From contig OX421964.1 in assembly GCA_949128115.1 (NCBI GenBank), positions 30,682,177 through 30,746,176 on the forward strand: a DNA stretch of 64,000 nt, written 5' to 3'. The translations under genes and the position numbers were made by a program. Source of the stretch: Anaspis maculata. Its lineage: Eukaryota; Arthropoda; Insecta; Coleoptera; Scraptiidae. The notes beneath the pieces were generated by a model. It did not search any database, was not told where the DNA came from, and worked only from the letters and a program-made list of their open reading frames with translations. Below, piece after piece: positions 1 through 11,845 of the stretch. Each line of letters begins with the position of its first letter. The first letter of the stretch is position 1.

Positions 1-2871
1 AAGTCGGGAAAATGGACACCGTTTTATAACATCAAGTATTTGTAATGTCAAGACCAATTTATTTACAAACAGAAACGTAACCTCAAAGTGAAGGACATCC
101 ACTGAGAAATCAACAATCACAAATGACAAATGCATTTCGATTGTCCATCATTACCAAGTAGGTACTTATTCAAAATCTCAATATAATCTGTTGAAAAAGA
201 CAAAAGTTCAATATTCGGAACAACATGGCGCGATTTCCGCATTCGTCATTACATTTACTTGCGAAAACGTCCATAACTGTCAACAGCATTGCAAATTGCA
301 ACGTAATCAAGAGCACCCGCGAAAAATTTGCTCAAGCGCTCGCAAAAAATCGCCTTATATGAGAGCTGCGACAACAGTGACAATTGACATTTGCCAATTT
401 CACAAGTGCAATCGCCAGCAATGAAGCCGATATTATGAGTCAAATTTTGAAAGATTGGACAATAAGAGGTCCTAAATAAGCATGCCAATGAAAACATGGA
501 CCCGTTCTGGAAGTGCAGCCACAAGGTCCCCTGGAATCAACACGGATTTTCTACAAAACAAGTCGCGTCAAGATAGATGTGCAACTCGCCACGGAAAGTG
601 TTCTGGACAACGAGAGAAGCCCTTCCTCGAAATGTGGAGCCTTAAAAAATCGGACCCTAGTGTGAAAACTGTGAGTACCCACCCCAATCGCCTTTTGGTT
701 CTCCCAACTCACCTGTATCGGTGAAATTACCCCGTCAACACCGGAGCCGGCTTGCGAAATGCGTGATCAAAATGCCGTCGAATTTGGAGAATTCTTTGGT
801 TTTTTGTGTCTGATGGACGCTCAAAAGTCTCCTCGAGACCACCGTTCGATTTCCCATGCTGACATGGTCAATTTCATTCCAAAAGCACTGTTGAAATGCC
901 CCGAGGTGTTGAGTTTCCCAAAACCGAGAGCGTCAATTGACGTTCCTGTCAGATTGGCTGGGCCGTGCTCGGATTTCAACATTTTTCGACAAATTTCCAA
1001 TTAAAGCCCCGTCGAATGCCTCGCACCGGACGACACTGGGTCTCCGAAACTCCCCGGTCAGCATTTAACAGCAAATTTCTAGAAATTCTCCCCGAAAAGC
1101 CAAATTTCCGCCGCAAAAACCTACCAAGATGTTTGGAACGAATTATTCTAACGTCAGTTCCCTTGAAAAATTTGAATGAATTATAAATTTTTCGAAAAAT
1201 TTCGACAAATTCAGCAAAAATTTTCAAAATTTCCCATTGTCAACTTGGGATGCGGTTCGTTTGCGAAAATTTCCAAAAAAATACCTCGCCAAAATCTGAC
1301 GTCTGGTTTTCACCAATTTTGACGTCCCGTCGTTCGGTTGCCGGCAGCGGTTTCTATGAAGTGACTAATGGAAAAACCTAGAGAGAACTATATTTTTTTA
1401 TAATCAGAATAACAAAGTGCATAGATTGTGATGATGAATTATAGGTTTTACTCACGCATCACTTATCGGTATGCATTTTATACGAGTACGTGTTAGATCA
1501 TTTTCTTGAATAAACTGTAAACTGACATGTTGCTTCGGACGACGGGTGCTCATCCAGGAGCTTGGAAGAAACAATAATCAAGCGCCATTGCTGATATTCC
1601 GCAAAACTTATTGAACTTTCAATCGCTTTCATCTATAAGCACCTGGCCCTCCCACTGGCAAAAAAAAAACAATTTCATATTAACATATTGTAATTATACA
1701 ACATATTTGTTACAGTATCAACCTCAAGGTTGTGATATGTTGTGCCGCCTTTCGCAATGTAATATGCACAAAAATGTGGCCTATGCATTATTCAGTCATC
1801 GATCACTAATGCGGTGTAGGATTATTATTAGGTATAAACAAGAACAATCAGTCGGGGCAATCGTTCTGAGGTAGGTTAAGGATGACACTTGACCTCACTT
1901 GGGCAATTTCCATCGCATCAACTCAAGAGGCACCTCGGTCGGCGACGGGCATCCGTTTTCTGGACCATTAAAAGCAATGATTGCTTACTTATGCACCATT
2001 CTAGAAGACTTGACATGACTCTCATGCTCATTGTTTGTATAGATACCCTTATAAAAACTGTTCAAGTTTTTGAGACTTTTTCAGAGACTGCAATAAAACA
2101 AGTTAGTCACAAACTTGGTAGGTGAGAGTGTGAAAGAGCAGTGCGTTACGTAATAAAGTCTTGTTCACATACACCAGTCCCTTGTATGAATTTTATAATT
2201 TTGTTATTTTTGGGAGCTTGATACCTATAGAAAATCTATAGAAGATTTGCTCAGCAACTTCTGCAAAATCGGAGCAAGAGAGATACTTTTTATGCATGCC
2301 TATGTTGTTGACAATAGTAACCGCTCGAAGAAAAAAAAAGCTCAAAAGTGTTCATTCTGCACATAAAGATCGAAGTTTGTATCTTCTTTCAACACGGCTA
2401 GGGCACCTATCCCAATCTCAAAGTTGGGGGTGTTTCCATTTGTAGCCTAGTTGGAGCTCGGGTAAATAATCTTTCCGCCAATGCTCCCAAAAGTGTTGTA
2501 GTATAGCTATTGGACCAGATGATAATGGGAAAACCGATGTTTCTTATTCTCTTGAAGGTTAAGGTCGGGAAGTGCAGTTAGCGGACGTCTGATTATAGAA
2601 TGTCCCGGCATCAGGGGACTCAAGTCACTGGGATCAGGAGACATAGGATAAAGTGGGGAGAGTTCAGAACAGACTCGATGTGTGAAAGCAATGTTTGCAA
2701 TTCCTCGAATGTCGAATGGGCGTTTCCCATCACGCGTCTTGAATGATGTTTCACGTAGCTCACTCTTAGGAGGAATAAACCTCCAGCAAAAGCCTTCTAG
2801 ATTCATTGTTTCCGCCAAAGACTCACTAGTCAGCATTCCACCCAGCTTCTCAACTCGTTATTGGCACCAAC
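1..2871. other. Unassigned AT-rich DNA
   Basis: No gene, RNA or transposon was recognised here. Open frames are short, lie on both strands and show no family motif. The part around 1,060-1,300 is dense in TTTTCGAAAAATTT-like words, and there is a poly(A) run near 1,661. It is probably old intergenic or repeat-derived sequence. Confidence 0.5.
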
Positions 2872-2887
2872 TAAATTGGTTAAACCT

Positions 2888-3107
2888 GACCGGCCGGTAG
2901 CTCAGAAGCTTAACGTAGCACAACACCAACCTAGAGGTACTAGGATCAAATCCGGCCGGCGGCAGCACATTTTCTGAGCAAAAATTTATTGTGACATCGA
3001 AATGTATACCTTTGTACTGATTTATAAACCGAACTAATAAAATGTTACAAACTCCTTTAACCAGAAGAAGGTTGAGAAGGAGGAAAACAATTTATTTATT
3101 TATTATT
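2888..3107 (+). mobile_element. tRNA-derived SINE with target-site duplication
   Basis: A short non-autonomous retroposon. The head resembles a tRNA gene: a box-A-like TAGCTCAGAAGC at 2898-2909 and a box-B-like GGATCAAATCC at 2943-2953, at usual tRNA spacing. These would form an internal RNA polymerase III promoter. The body is about 220 bp and ends in an A/T-rich tail of TTTATT repeats. The identical 16-bp sequence TAAATTGGTTAAACCT lies directly before (2872-2887) and after (3108-3123), as expected for target-primed retroposition. Box B differs from the GGTTCRANNCC consensus at one base. The perfect duplication suggests a fairly recent insertion. It is not a functional tRNA gene, because the clover-leaf cannot be completed. 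Confidence 0.85.
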
Positions 3108-3344
3108 TAAATTGGTTAAACCTCTTGAGACGAAGTCTGTAGGGTTATCCTGGAAACTAACATGGTACATTTTGTACAAAAGGCAGTCAGTTTTAGATGA
3201 TTATGTTTTCGCGTGATCGTTTTTCAAAAACTTAACACTATGAATAGACAACTTCGATTTTTCGACACCATTCAAAACCTCAATATTGTTATAAACTCAT
3301 TTTCTAAGCTCAAATCACCGCTGTATGAAAATGTAGTCACTTCT

Positions 3345-3990
3345 TTACAATGTTTGTTGAAGTGACTGAGCTGAGTAAGCTCCGCTAAGCACGTCGTCTA
3401 CATAGAAGTCACGCTTGAATATTCCACATGCCTCAGGAAACTTCAACTGAATTTCATTAGTTGACTGAAAAAAACATATTATGGCCATGAATGGAGCACT
3501 AGACATACCGCACGTTGTAGTATTTAGAATAAATATTGAAACAGGTGAAGAAGGATTTTCCCTATTCTTCAAATACTGCCTATACATCTTGGTTATATCG
3601 GCAAAGACCATACGTAAGTATGTTGCCGAAACCGGCAAAGAACTGAAAATAGGTCTCCATGTGTAGGCCCAACATATGTAAGTCATTAAAGAACAACCGC
3701 TTGATGATGAAGAAGACGCAATTAACACAACTCGTAATTTTGTGATTCCACTTTCTTCTCTCGTCTCCCATGATAAGGCATACAAGACGCCTACAATACA
3801 ATACAATAGCTTTTTGGAAATTGTCTTCACAAGCGACTTCATCTGCCGACAACGCCTTTCTTGCGGTTAAATCTTCCTCAATGCATCAAAACCGTTCAAG
3901 TTCTGAGTTTAGCTCGCAAGCAAACTTATAATGGGTTTTCTGTCTCGGAGTACTAGAATCAGTACTCAGTGAACCTGGACACAATCCATC
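3345..3990 (-). pseudogene. Decayed Bel/Pao retrotransposon pol fragment (RT)
   Basis: A remnant of a Bel/Pao-type reverse transcriptase read leftward. Visible in order: the pre-RT part with ELERF and ADEVACE (about 3,830-3,930), then KLRVV plus a serine-rich stretch, FADITKMYRQ, a GMSSAPFMAI segment, and the catalytic box FYVDD near 3,390-3,410. The region corresponds to about residues 295-560 of the larger Bel/Pao protein at the right end of the window. It has frameshifts, and the segment between ADEVACE and KLRVV is much shorter than in that protein, indicating an internal deletion. Protease, RNase H and integrase are absent. Its wording differs from the 59-64 kb element, so it represents a separate lineage. 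It is certainly non-functional. Confidence 0.8.
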
Positions 3991-5149
3991 CGAATGGGTA
4001 ATTAGTGTAGTTCTACAAACTTCACTTTCTGAAAAACGACGATTACAATAAATTTTTTCGTGGGTTTTGCATGGAAGATTGGAATAGTCTTGTTACAAAG
4101 TCTCCGTATACCATCGAACGCCCAAGCCAGAAGGGAACTCTCTAACACGTGCTTCGGCCTTTTGGGCCTCATCGATGGGGAGAGACCTCCGAGCGTCGAT
4201 GATACCCAGACCAAATAGTGTACACGTACATGTACTTGATGTAGTGTACACGTAGTGGGATGTTTATCAACACCTCCTGTTGGTGGAATAATGAAACTGG
4301 ACGTGAGTGTCAGCACACGATTTTATGCTTCGACCATGCAGGATGGATATCTCTAGCCAGAACAGGGTTTGGCACAGGTGCCCACCCACGTCCCACCATC
4401 GCACCACAGTGAAGACCACAGTTGTTACTAATTGATACTATGGAATTTGAAATCTGTATCTCGAAAATTGTGGAAATTATTGCAACTGTAAGTTTTCACG
4501 CGGTTACCCGGTAAACCAACATGGAGACACTTCACATTCGGCGTCTTAATATTTCATTTCTTATGACTGATAAAATGAAGACCGAGCTAATCAACTCAAC
4601 AAACAGAATTGGAAACGCTCAAGGCACATAAAAGTAAATGACCTTCAAAGTCGGACAATTTTCTCGATGCCTACAAATAATTTGTTAAGCAGTTTAAATA
4701 AAAGGAATCTGATGTTTAGATTATCTGTGATGTGATAATTTGAGGTAGGTGGGAACTTTTTCCCCCTTAAATAAGACTACCCAGTAGGATTCTATCCGGA
4801 GGTATGCAAACCGTATGAATCCTTGAATCCAATGAGGAAAAAGTATGATCTAGTAAGGAAAAAATAAATAATTCAGTAGATAATTTTGACTACCTACTTA
4901 ATTATAGGTATATAAGCGATTTGTTAAATGCCAGTGTCATTGTTAGTTCCGCTATTTTGGCAAATTGTGAGAATAAACTTGTATTGTACCAAAGTAGAAA
5001 AATCCCTAATCTGTACTCAACTGGCACAATTTGCAACAATTGTCTCCTCAGTAATAAAACCAAGTTTAACTTATACGGCTGAAATACTGAGCCTAAATGG
5101 CAAGCCGTAGTTGGCTACTCCACACTTACGGCTGTCATGTTCATCACAA
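3991..5149. other. Unassigned DNA
   Basis: No gene recognised. A small imperfect palindrome rich in GTGTACACGTACATG-like words lies at about 4,218-4,256. Nothing else can be supported. Confidence 0.45.
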
Positions 5150-5473
5150 GGACAGACTGCGGACTACCGGCAGTGCGAAAGAGACACAGATAAACTTTTC
5201 TGTTGCTAAACCTCGGCTAAACCTGCCTGCCGAAAAAAAAAAGAGGAAAAATCACAGGCACTCATTGGAAAACTGGCAAGAAAACAGGAGTATTTTTTCA
5301 AACAAAAAAAAACCGGAAAATTGATCGAATTTTCCAAAAATTTAAATTTCAAAATATACATTATGTTGCCAAAGGCATTTTCATTGGGCCGTATTTTTAC
5401 TTTTTTCGGCGGACAGGTACAGCCGGGGGTCACGGCAGAAGAAAAAGCACAAGGAAATGACGTTCTTAAGACC
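5150..5473 (+). repeat. Dispersed repeat, copy A
   Basis: This stretch has an inverted relative at about 26,763-27,072. Shared blocks in the same order include GACTGC..GTG(C/A)AA.GAGACACAGATA, TTTCTGT, GGCTAAACCTG, AACTGGCAAGAAAA, TTTCAAAATATACATTATG and TTGCCAAAG. It contains internal inverted repeats built from CTGCC(G/A)AAAAAAA and TTTTTTCGGCGGACAGG. It encodes no protein and is probably a non-autonomous mobile element of unknown class. Confidence 0.7.
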
Positions 5474-7551
5474 AGTCAACCTGGCTCCTCCGCCAAAACA
5501 GTTTCAATAATTCAACTCAATACCAGTAGATACACTCAACATGTTTTTCATACACCTCTCATCAACATTCTTCAAGATAATGACATATTGGTCGTTTTGA
5601 ACCTCACACAATACCTGTAATTACCGATATTCGTATATTTATGCTGCAGCATTCGAAATATTATTGTAATGATAGACTGCTGTATAAAATCCAATGTCAA
5701 ATGAATTACACAAATTGCGACAAACCGCACAAAATGTGAAAGTGTCATTCACTCTGCTTGCCGGTGATGATGGACGTTTGCGAAGAGGAAGAACAAAGGC
5801 CCAGGTCTCAGGTGAAATTACAATAAGCCCGTGCGCTAATAAACCATCATCATTATCATCGCGCATACCTATACCTCTACCACACTCCTCTACCAAGGGA
5901 AAGTAACCGTAATTCAATTTTCATCACTATAATCCATCGTGTAATTCGTTTACTTTCTTCTAGGAAAGGACATTTCGATTATTATTCAATGTTATTCAAT
6001 GTTGTCGAGCGACGCGAAAAACCCCCGCAGTACATCATCCTTTCGATTCCAAAAGTGTTGATAGAATACTTCACTTCGCAGTGAGCGGGAAAGTTGAAAG
6101 CGTTTGAGCGCAGCTAAGAAGAAAAACCTATCTATGTAGGTCTAGGTGGAATCTTAATTGGATACATACTCTGATTATTGCCCATGAATATTCACCCGAT
6201 GGGAAATTGTTTTGTGTAAGTGGTCAAGTATTGGCTAATTGGCGGTGGTGTATTGGGACCAAAGAGGTCAACGTCCACTGTAGGTACTGTGGCAATCGAT
6301 ATAGCAAATTTCCCGAAGTTTTCCCGACGTCAAGCTTCCGCAGCTATTTCTCCGCGTCCCCAGAAAGGTCCTTCAACCTATCCCACGCACGCTAGAATAA
6401 TAGTAGTAGTAATGGATTTTTGCAGGTGAGAGGCGCAGTATCTGTATATTTTGTAACAGATCAGGTTCATATGAATATCCTAATGAGTTGATATATAAAT
6501 TGTGTGGATTGCACAATCGCGTCTGCCCACTAGCGGCAATAGTGTAAACAACACTGCTAACTTGTAGAAACACAGCTTGAAATTTATTTTCTCGAGAAAA
6601 TTCAGACGAAGAATAATAATCGTTCCTCGACTCGGGTTACAGCGGGGTTTACCAATTCCAATCTTTTCTCAGTATGGAATGGGGTTTAGCGACTTCAGAA
6701 CATTTTAACGCATAAACGAGCTGTAGGCAAGTGGCCAGTGATTGATCACATTTTGCCAACGCGTTTTATCTTTTCAGGAATTAAGTCTCTGAGGGAGAGA
6801 TAGAGCACCGTAACACAGGCCTCCGGTAGTCTTTTCCGGTAGCCCGCACTTTGGTGTTCAGACGACAGATTCAAATCTCGCGGGCGGAAGGTATGACCTA
6901 AACAAAACAGATACATATCAGCGCCATCTATCGGTAATCGAATTCGTGAATTGAGAAATATCTTCAGTCCAGTGACGTTTTACCATGCGTTATAGCTACT
7001 CCATGCGTTATTGCGTCTTCTTCTTAATTTCCTAATTTAATTATAGAAACATCACTTGATCGTTATACTTTTCCTATTCTGATGCTCACTCGAGTGTAGA
7101 TATAAAAATTCAAATTCAGCAGGACTTTTTGATAATTTTGAAACGTGGAAATAACGTGTTTGAATGTGTCTGTTGCGTGGAGTGAATATGCCCTCACGGG
7201 CGTGAGGTTCACTAGCGCACTTCTTTGGTAGTGAATACCAAGATGTTAATTAGGGTCCCACCGTTATTGAGGCACGATTTTCTGTACTTCGGTCTCAAGA
7301 CTATGAGCTACCCATTTATAGTATGCTGAAATGCAGGAGACAAAATACATATTAAAGTAATGTTTCACATTGGATGGATTTCGGGAGAAGTCCACAAAAC
7401 GCAACGAGAACCTGGCTCAGGGTACGAATAAATTCCGGCATATTACGTGTCTCAAGCCACTACATACGGCCATACGCGGTACCAGGTAAAGGTGGAGATG
7501 CTGCGAATACATTTTAGGATCCAATGATAGTGCAGCCTTATTGCTATGTAT
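5474..7551. other. Unassigned DNA with a possible degraded SINE head
   Basis: No gene recognised. Around 6,815-6,900 a TCCGGTAG...GATTCAAATC block followed by GCGGGCGG recalls the tRNA-like head of the SINE at 2.89 kb, but box A is poor and no target duplication was found, so it is only a possibility. Confidence 0.35.
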
Positions 7552-8791
7552 TGTTACGGGCGGCGATTCTAGAGAACACGCGATCTTTCTAGACTCTTCC
7601 CATTGGGGAGAGTGTATCGCATATCGCAGTGTACGAGTGCGGAGCTCTGGACATTTCCAGAATATACGCGATGGCTTGGCATAATGGCGCGATGGGAATA
7701 CATGGGAGACTTCAACGGTCGATTAGACAACATCAGCCGAATTGGCGGAGGTACCGTCTTCACGGCACGTTGGTAATGCTCGCGAACCAAAACTGGAACC
7801 AAAATTTGCGGCTGAAGCTTCCACCGACTTCCATACTACGATTCAAACGCTTTACGACGACTGTTGTCCAGTACGACAAAAGAAGTATCGATACATACCA
7901 AGGATGAAAATCACTGGTATACATAAGAGCTAAAGACGAAGAAGGATACACTGGACGCTTTGGATACCGTCTCAAGGGTGAAGGGAGATGCGGCATCGAG
8001 AAGAATATACCAGGACTTCAGAAAATAGAGACACAGTACAGAGAATTCAAGAAACACGCAGGAGGAAGAACGCCGAGTACGTGGAAAGTGCAGAGAACAA
8101 ATAGCCAGCAATCTGGACGGTTATCAACAGTGAGTTCACAACGTTCACAACTAAAAAGAAAAAGAAAACTCTACCTCGGAACACGCCAACAGCAAATGAT
8201 ATAAACGAATATTTCTGCGAGATTGTAATAAAAACCACAAAACCATTCCTTGAACGGACTTCAAACCAATGGGACTCATGAGAAACTTGAACGTCAACAC
8301 CACATAGTCATGCTATTTCTTTGAGGTTAATAAAGAAGAAATAGGTAAAATAATAGACTTTCTAAAATCCAAAAACACGCAGGACATTATATGGATTTTC
8401 GAGAGAAGTTACTGAAAAAAATAGAAATCGAAATTATGACACCGATTACTCTAATCACAAATAAATGTTTCATGGAAGGAGTTTTCCCAGACGAACTTAA
8501 TAAAGTAACTCCTTTTCCCAAAATAGAAACTGCGTCGAAAACTTCCGACCCATATCGGTTCTGCCTACTGTGTCCAAGGTGCTGGAGGTGGCAGTGAAGA
8601 ATAGGCTAATGAAGTAATTCGAGAAACACAACTTTCTGAACAAAATGTCAACATGGTTTCAGACAGAAGAAGTCAACGACAACTGCTCTGTTGGGTTTAT
8701 TTGTATTTATTGCAGTACGCAGTAATGAATAGTTTGTGTTTTGAAATAATCGTCTCAATTATAAACGAACCCATACGCGAAATACGTAACA
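7552..8791 (+). mobile_element. Chimeric LTR: solo-LTR ends around non-LTR sequence
   Basis: The left part (7,552 to about 7,790) and right part (about 8,696-8,791) match the two ends of the solo LTR at 14,280-14,796. Shared blocks are TGTTACG.GCGGCGAT and ACACGCGATCTTTCT at the left, and GTACGCAG, CGTCTCAATTATA, CGAACCC.TACGCGA and CGTAACA at the right. The unit starts TG and ends CA. GTAT occurs immediately before (7,548-7,551) and after (8,792-8,795), a 4-bp target duplication of the kind left by LTR elements. The middle of the LTR is replaced or split by about 900 bp of non-LTR retrotransposon coding sequence. No primer-binding site or LTR-type pol is adjacent. Confidence 0.75.
7790..8695 (+). 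pseudogene. Non-LTR retrotransposon ORF2 fragment (pre-RT to early RT)
   Basis: Decayed coding sequence read rightward over several frames. Recognisable pieces in order: YDDCCPVRQKK (about 7,850), a segment typical of the stretch between endonuclease and RT in Jockey/CR1-like elements; YQDFRK and YREFKKHA (about 8,010-8,060); EEIGKIIDFLKSKNTQDIYG (about 8,335-8,395); LITNKCFMEGVFPDEL (about 8,450-8,500), the conserved start of the RT domain; then PISVLPTVSKVLE (about 8,555-8,590) and a diverged FLNK..GF block near 8,630-8,660. At least four frame changes or stops break it. The catalytic YADD region, RNase H and 3' end are missing. The fragment sits exactly between two LTR pieces. The clade is inferred from wording only. 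Confidence 0.75.
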
Positions 8792-11623
8792 GTATATTTA
8801 CATTATTTACTCATCAATTTCACATCGTTTATAAATCTTATTATCAATAATGAAAATTTTGATGCATTTGAAAAAATCGGCCGTGAAAAAACTTTTCCGG
8901 CGGTATCCAGAGACGTCAGTAATAATTTTGATTGAAGCGTCCCTTCGGGAAAGGGAGGTTTTTATTTGGAAATTGATGAAAAAAGTCTGCCGAGTTACCA
9001 CACACACTTGAATAACAAACGATCGGGGCCAGCTGTTGCCTTGAACCTCACAAATGGACACAAAAGGGGGTATCAGTAACATCGTGTGACCTTGTCCGTT
9101 TGACGTAGATACCGATAAAATTTGTCAGGCAGATATAACAAAGCTCACAGGTTTGGTATTCAAGGAAATGAAATAGGCCAAAGGCAGGTTAACGGCCAGT
9201 CCTGCTGATATCGGCCAGGAAAAAGTTTGGAAATTCATAGCGCCTGTCCGGGAAATGATGTGAAACTCCAACTTCAGCATTGACTTGATTATTTTGTTGC
9301 GATGCTTCCAGCCGAGCTTGGTTCAAATTCATTAGGTGGATTTTGTATTATTAAATGGCAAAGTTCCAAACTTTGATATTTTTTTATTCTTTGACAGATG
9401 ATAGATGAAGAAATGCTTTCAACAATCTTGAATACAGTTTTTCACGGGCTTTCCAATGACATATATGCAAGTTGAATTCCATGAGATGTAATTTCTGTCA
9501 TTTTTTGACAGTGACACTTACGTTTGATAGATGAAAGCCAAAAACGAATCCGGTCATTCGACAGCAAAACCATGTCTGCACACCAAATATGTCACGTCGA
9601 TCGGATCAACGGTTTGGCAGCTATCGTGGAAGATTACAAACAGACAGACAGACAGACATCATTCTGGAAGTGGTTTTATATAATCGTCTTGGGGGACCTC
9701 AGAATGGATATATCCGTCGATATATGACATGACCTCAAGTAAAAACCGGAAAGTTTGGCATGAACATGTCGATTCTCTGTTGAATAATAGGCAGGCATAT
9801 TATTCCACGTCCACATTTTGAATTCGGACGCAATCGAATGAAAATAATTGTTGATTCCAAAATTCATTACCTAAAATTTTGTTTATTATTTTTTTTTAAG
9901 TTCAGGTGCTGATATGCTTTAGGTAAGTACCCATAATTGGCTATTTCAAAATGTTGAAAAATCGAATTACACTGTCGCAAACACGTGTAGATTTTGAATT
10001 TGCAAGGGAGCGGGTGCAAAATTCGTAACTACTGACCCGTGGGTTGTATCAATGAGTAATTTTTGTTAGAAGAAAGTTCTAATTCTTCTCTAGAGATAAC
10101 TGAGAAATCCTTCCTCCGTCTATAGAACTAGATGCTGTGACGGACAGACGGACAAAGCGAGGACATTAGTGCCTTCCCGTTTGGAGAAGTGTGCTAAAAA
10201 CTCAGAAGTGAAAACTGCAAGAGATCAACCCCGATCTCCCATCTCACTTTAAAGTCCTCTCGCTCGTTTACAAGCTGGAGCTTTTGAATGGGGAAAAACA
10301 AAATTCTGCTTCGTCAGGGTTTACTTTGATCCTCGGCAAGTGCAATTTTTCACAAAAAACAGAGAATGAGTAGGTACCTAGCACAGTCCTCCTCGTACAC
10401 GCCACTCAGTTGTGAAAACAAACCGATTTGAACCGCTTTTTTTTCACGGATTACGGCGAAAGATGATCGTCAAGAACAAGAATGTTGATAGAAGGAAAAG
10501 CAATAAATCAAGAACAATTATTACTGCCGAGACAAAACATTAATTTGCTATAATTCATACACCTGTGTTATAAAAATTATTATTGCTTTGGCGGGCTCAC
10601 AGCACAAGCAATGTTTTTCGACCTCTCCATCATTGAACGGTCATTGGTACCTACACACGTACCCCAAAGAAAAAACGATGATCGAAAAGCGCCAAAAAAA
10701 AAAACATTGGTTCTTTCCCAAGTGTAATTGTCGTATTTGTTTCCCCTTGAAAGTTCGCGCCTTTAAACTGGAATAGTAATGATAATCGGTTATTTGTACA
10801 TTAAACATACCTACCTACTTCAATATTATGAGATATAGTTATAATATCTCGCAAGGACGCAATTAATTTCGTATAAAATGTAACGTTATTCAAATAGGAA
10901 TGGTAAAAGTTATTTGTCCAGAATGATTCGCTGATAAGACAAAGAATAATTATTATCCTGTATATCTGGTTACGTGCCATAATAGTAATTGTGCATTGTT
11001 TTGGATTGAGCAACGTCGTAAACGTTGATAGTCTTAAGATTAAATTTTAGATAAAACCAAAGCGAGAAGAACAAATTTTTCAGTTTTTATAGGGTGCATG
11101 TCCAACACCAAGTCACGCGACGCCCCTACAGCTGCGAAATGAAAACCTGGGCATTAAAAGCTTGTAATGATCTTAATACTTAGGTACCTACTCCATCAGG
11201 ATGGGTGTCTGATTTGCAATAAACATGCCAGCTTAGCTGTTGATACACCTCATTTGCTAAAAATCGAGTAAAGTCACGACGGAAATCTCTAAATCACATT
11301 AATAATTACGTGTGTCAGCCTCAATGAATTTATTACAAGACACGCATGCTGACACCGAAAAAAATTAATTAAACATTAAGTATGATATATCTTCCGCCAT
11401 ATCGGCGTAATTTTTGTATTCTAAGAATTTGCATCAACATTTGCTTAATTAAAAAGATAAACTTCAAAGGCAACTCGCAAGAATTCTTGAAAATCAAGGA
11501 ATGATTTTTTTCTAAATTGAAGGGAAAACCACCAATAAAATAAAAGAAAACTAATATTCTAATGAATTTTGTTCGACTACCGATGTTTGAACTCAGGCAT
11601 ACAGGAATGCTTTGTCTCAGAGA
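8792..11623. other. Unassigned DNA with (CAGA)n words
   Basis: No gene recognised. A short CAGA run lies at about 9,640-9,658. The part 10,080-10,200 is an inverted relative of 12,150-12,290. Remaining open frames are short and without motifs. Confidence 0.45.
10080..10200 (-). repeat. Dispersed repeat with GTCT core, inverted copy
   Basis: Read leftward it gives GCACACTTCTCC, GAAGGCACTAATGTC, CTCGCTTTGTCCGTCTG and CCGTCACAGCATCTAGT. These blocks recur, with changes, in the same order at 12,150-12,290 on the plus strand. No coding content is seen. The GTCT/GTCC core is short here and expanded in the partner. Confidence 0.6.
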
Positions 11624-11845
11624 TACAGGGTGTTGAAATTGATATTTTAGAATTATTTTTTTGCCATAACTTTTGAATCAGTTGGCCGATTTGCTCAGAA
11701 TTCCACAGAAATAGTGTGTAAATACTTGTTCATAAATGAAAACAAAAAATTATCAAGATAAATATGTAATATTATAATAATAAATATGATTTTTGATGGA
11801 GAGTCTACCCCTGAAGTTTGCACACCATCACTGAAACACCCTGTA
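11624..11845. mobile_element. Small TA-flanked element with CAGGGTGTT termini
   Basis: A 222-bp unit bounded by TACAGGGTGTT on the left and AACACCCTGTA on the right. Treating the outer TA as the duplicated target leaves CAGGGTG...CACCCTG. The inner sequence is not strongly self-complementary, unlike the larger foldbacks at 31.1 kb and elsewhere that share these ends. It has no coding capacity. A TA duplication is usual for Tc1/mariner-type elements, so this is a candidate MITE of that kind. Confidence 0.55.

Noticed and set aside
2888..2965. Functional tRNA gene
   Set aside because: Boxes A and B are present but no clover-leaf can be completed and the unit has a SINE tail and target duplication.
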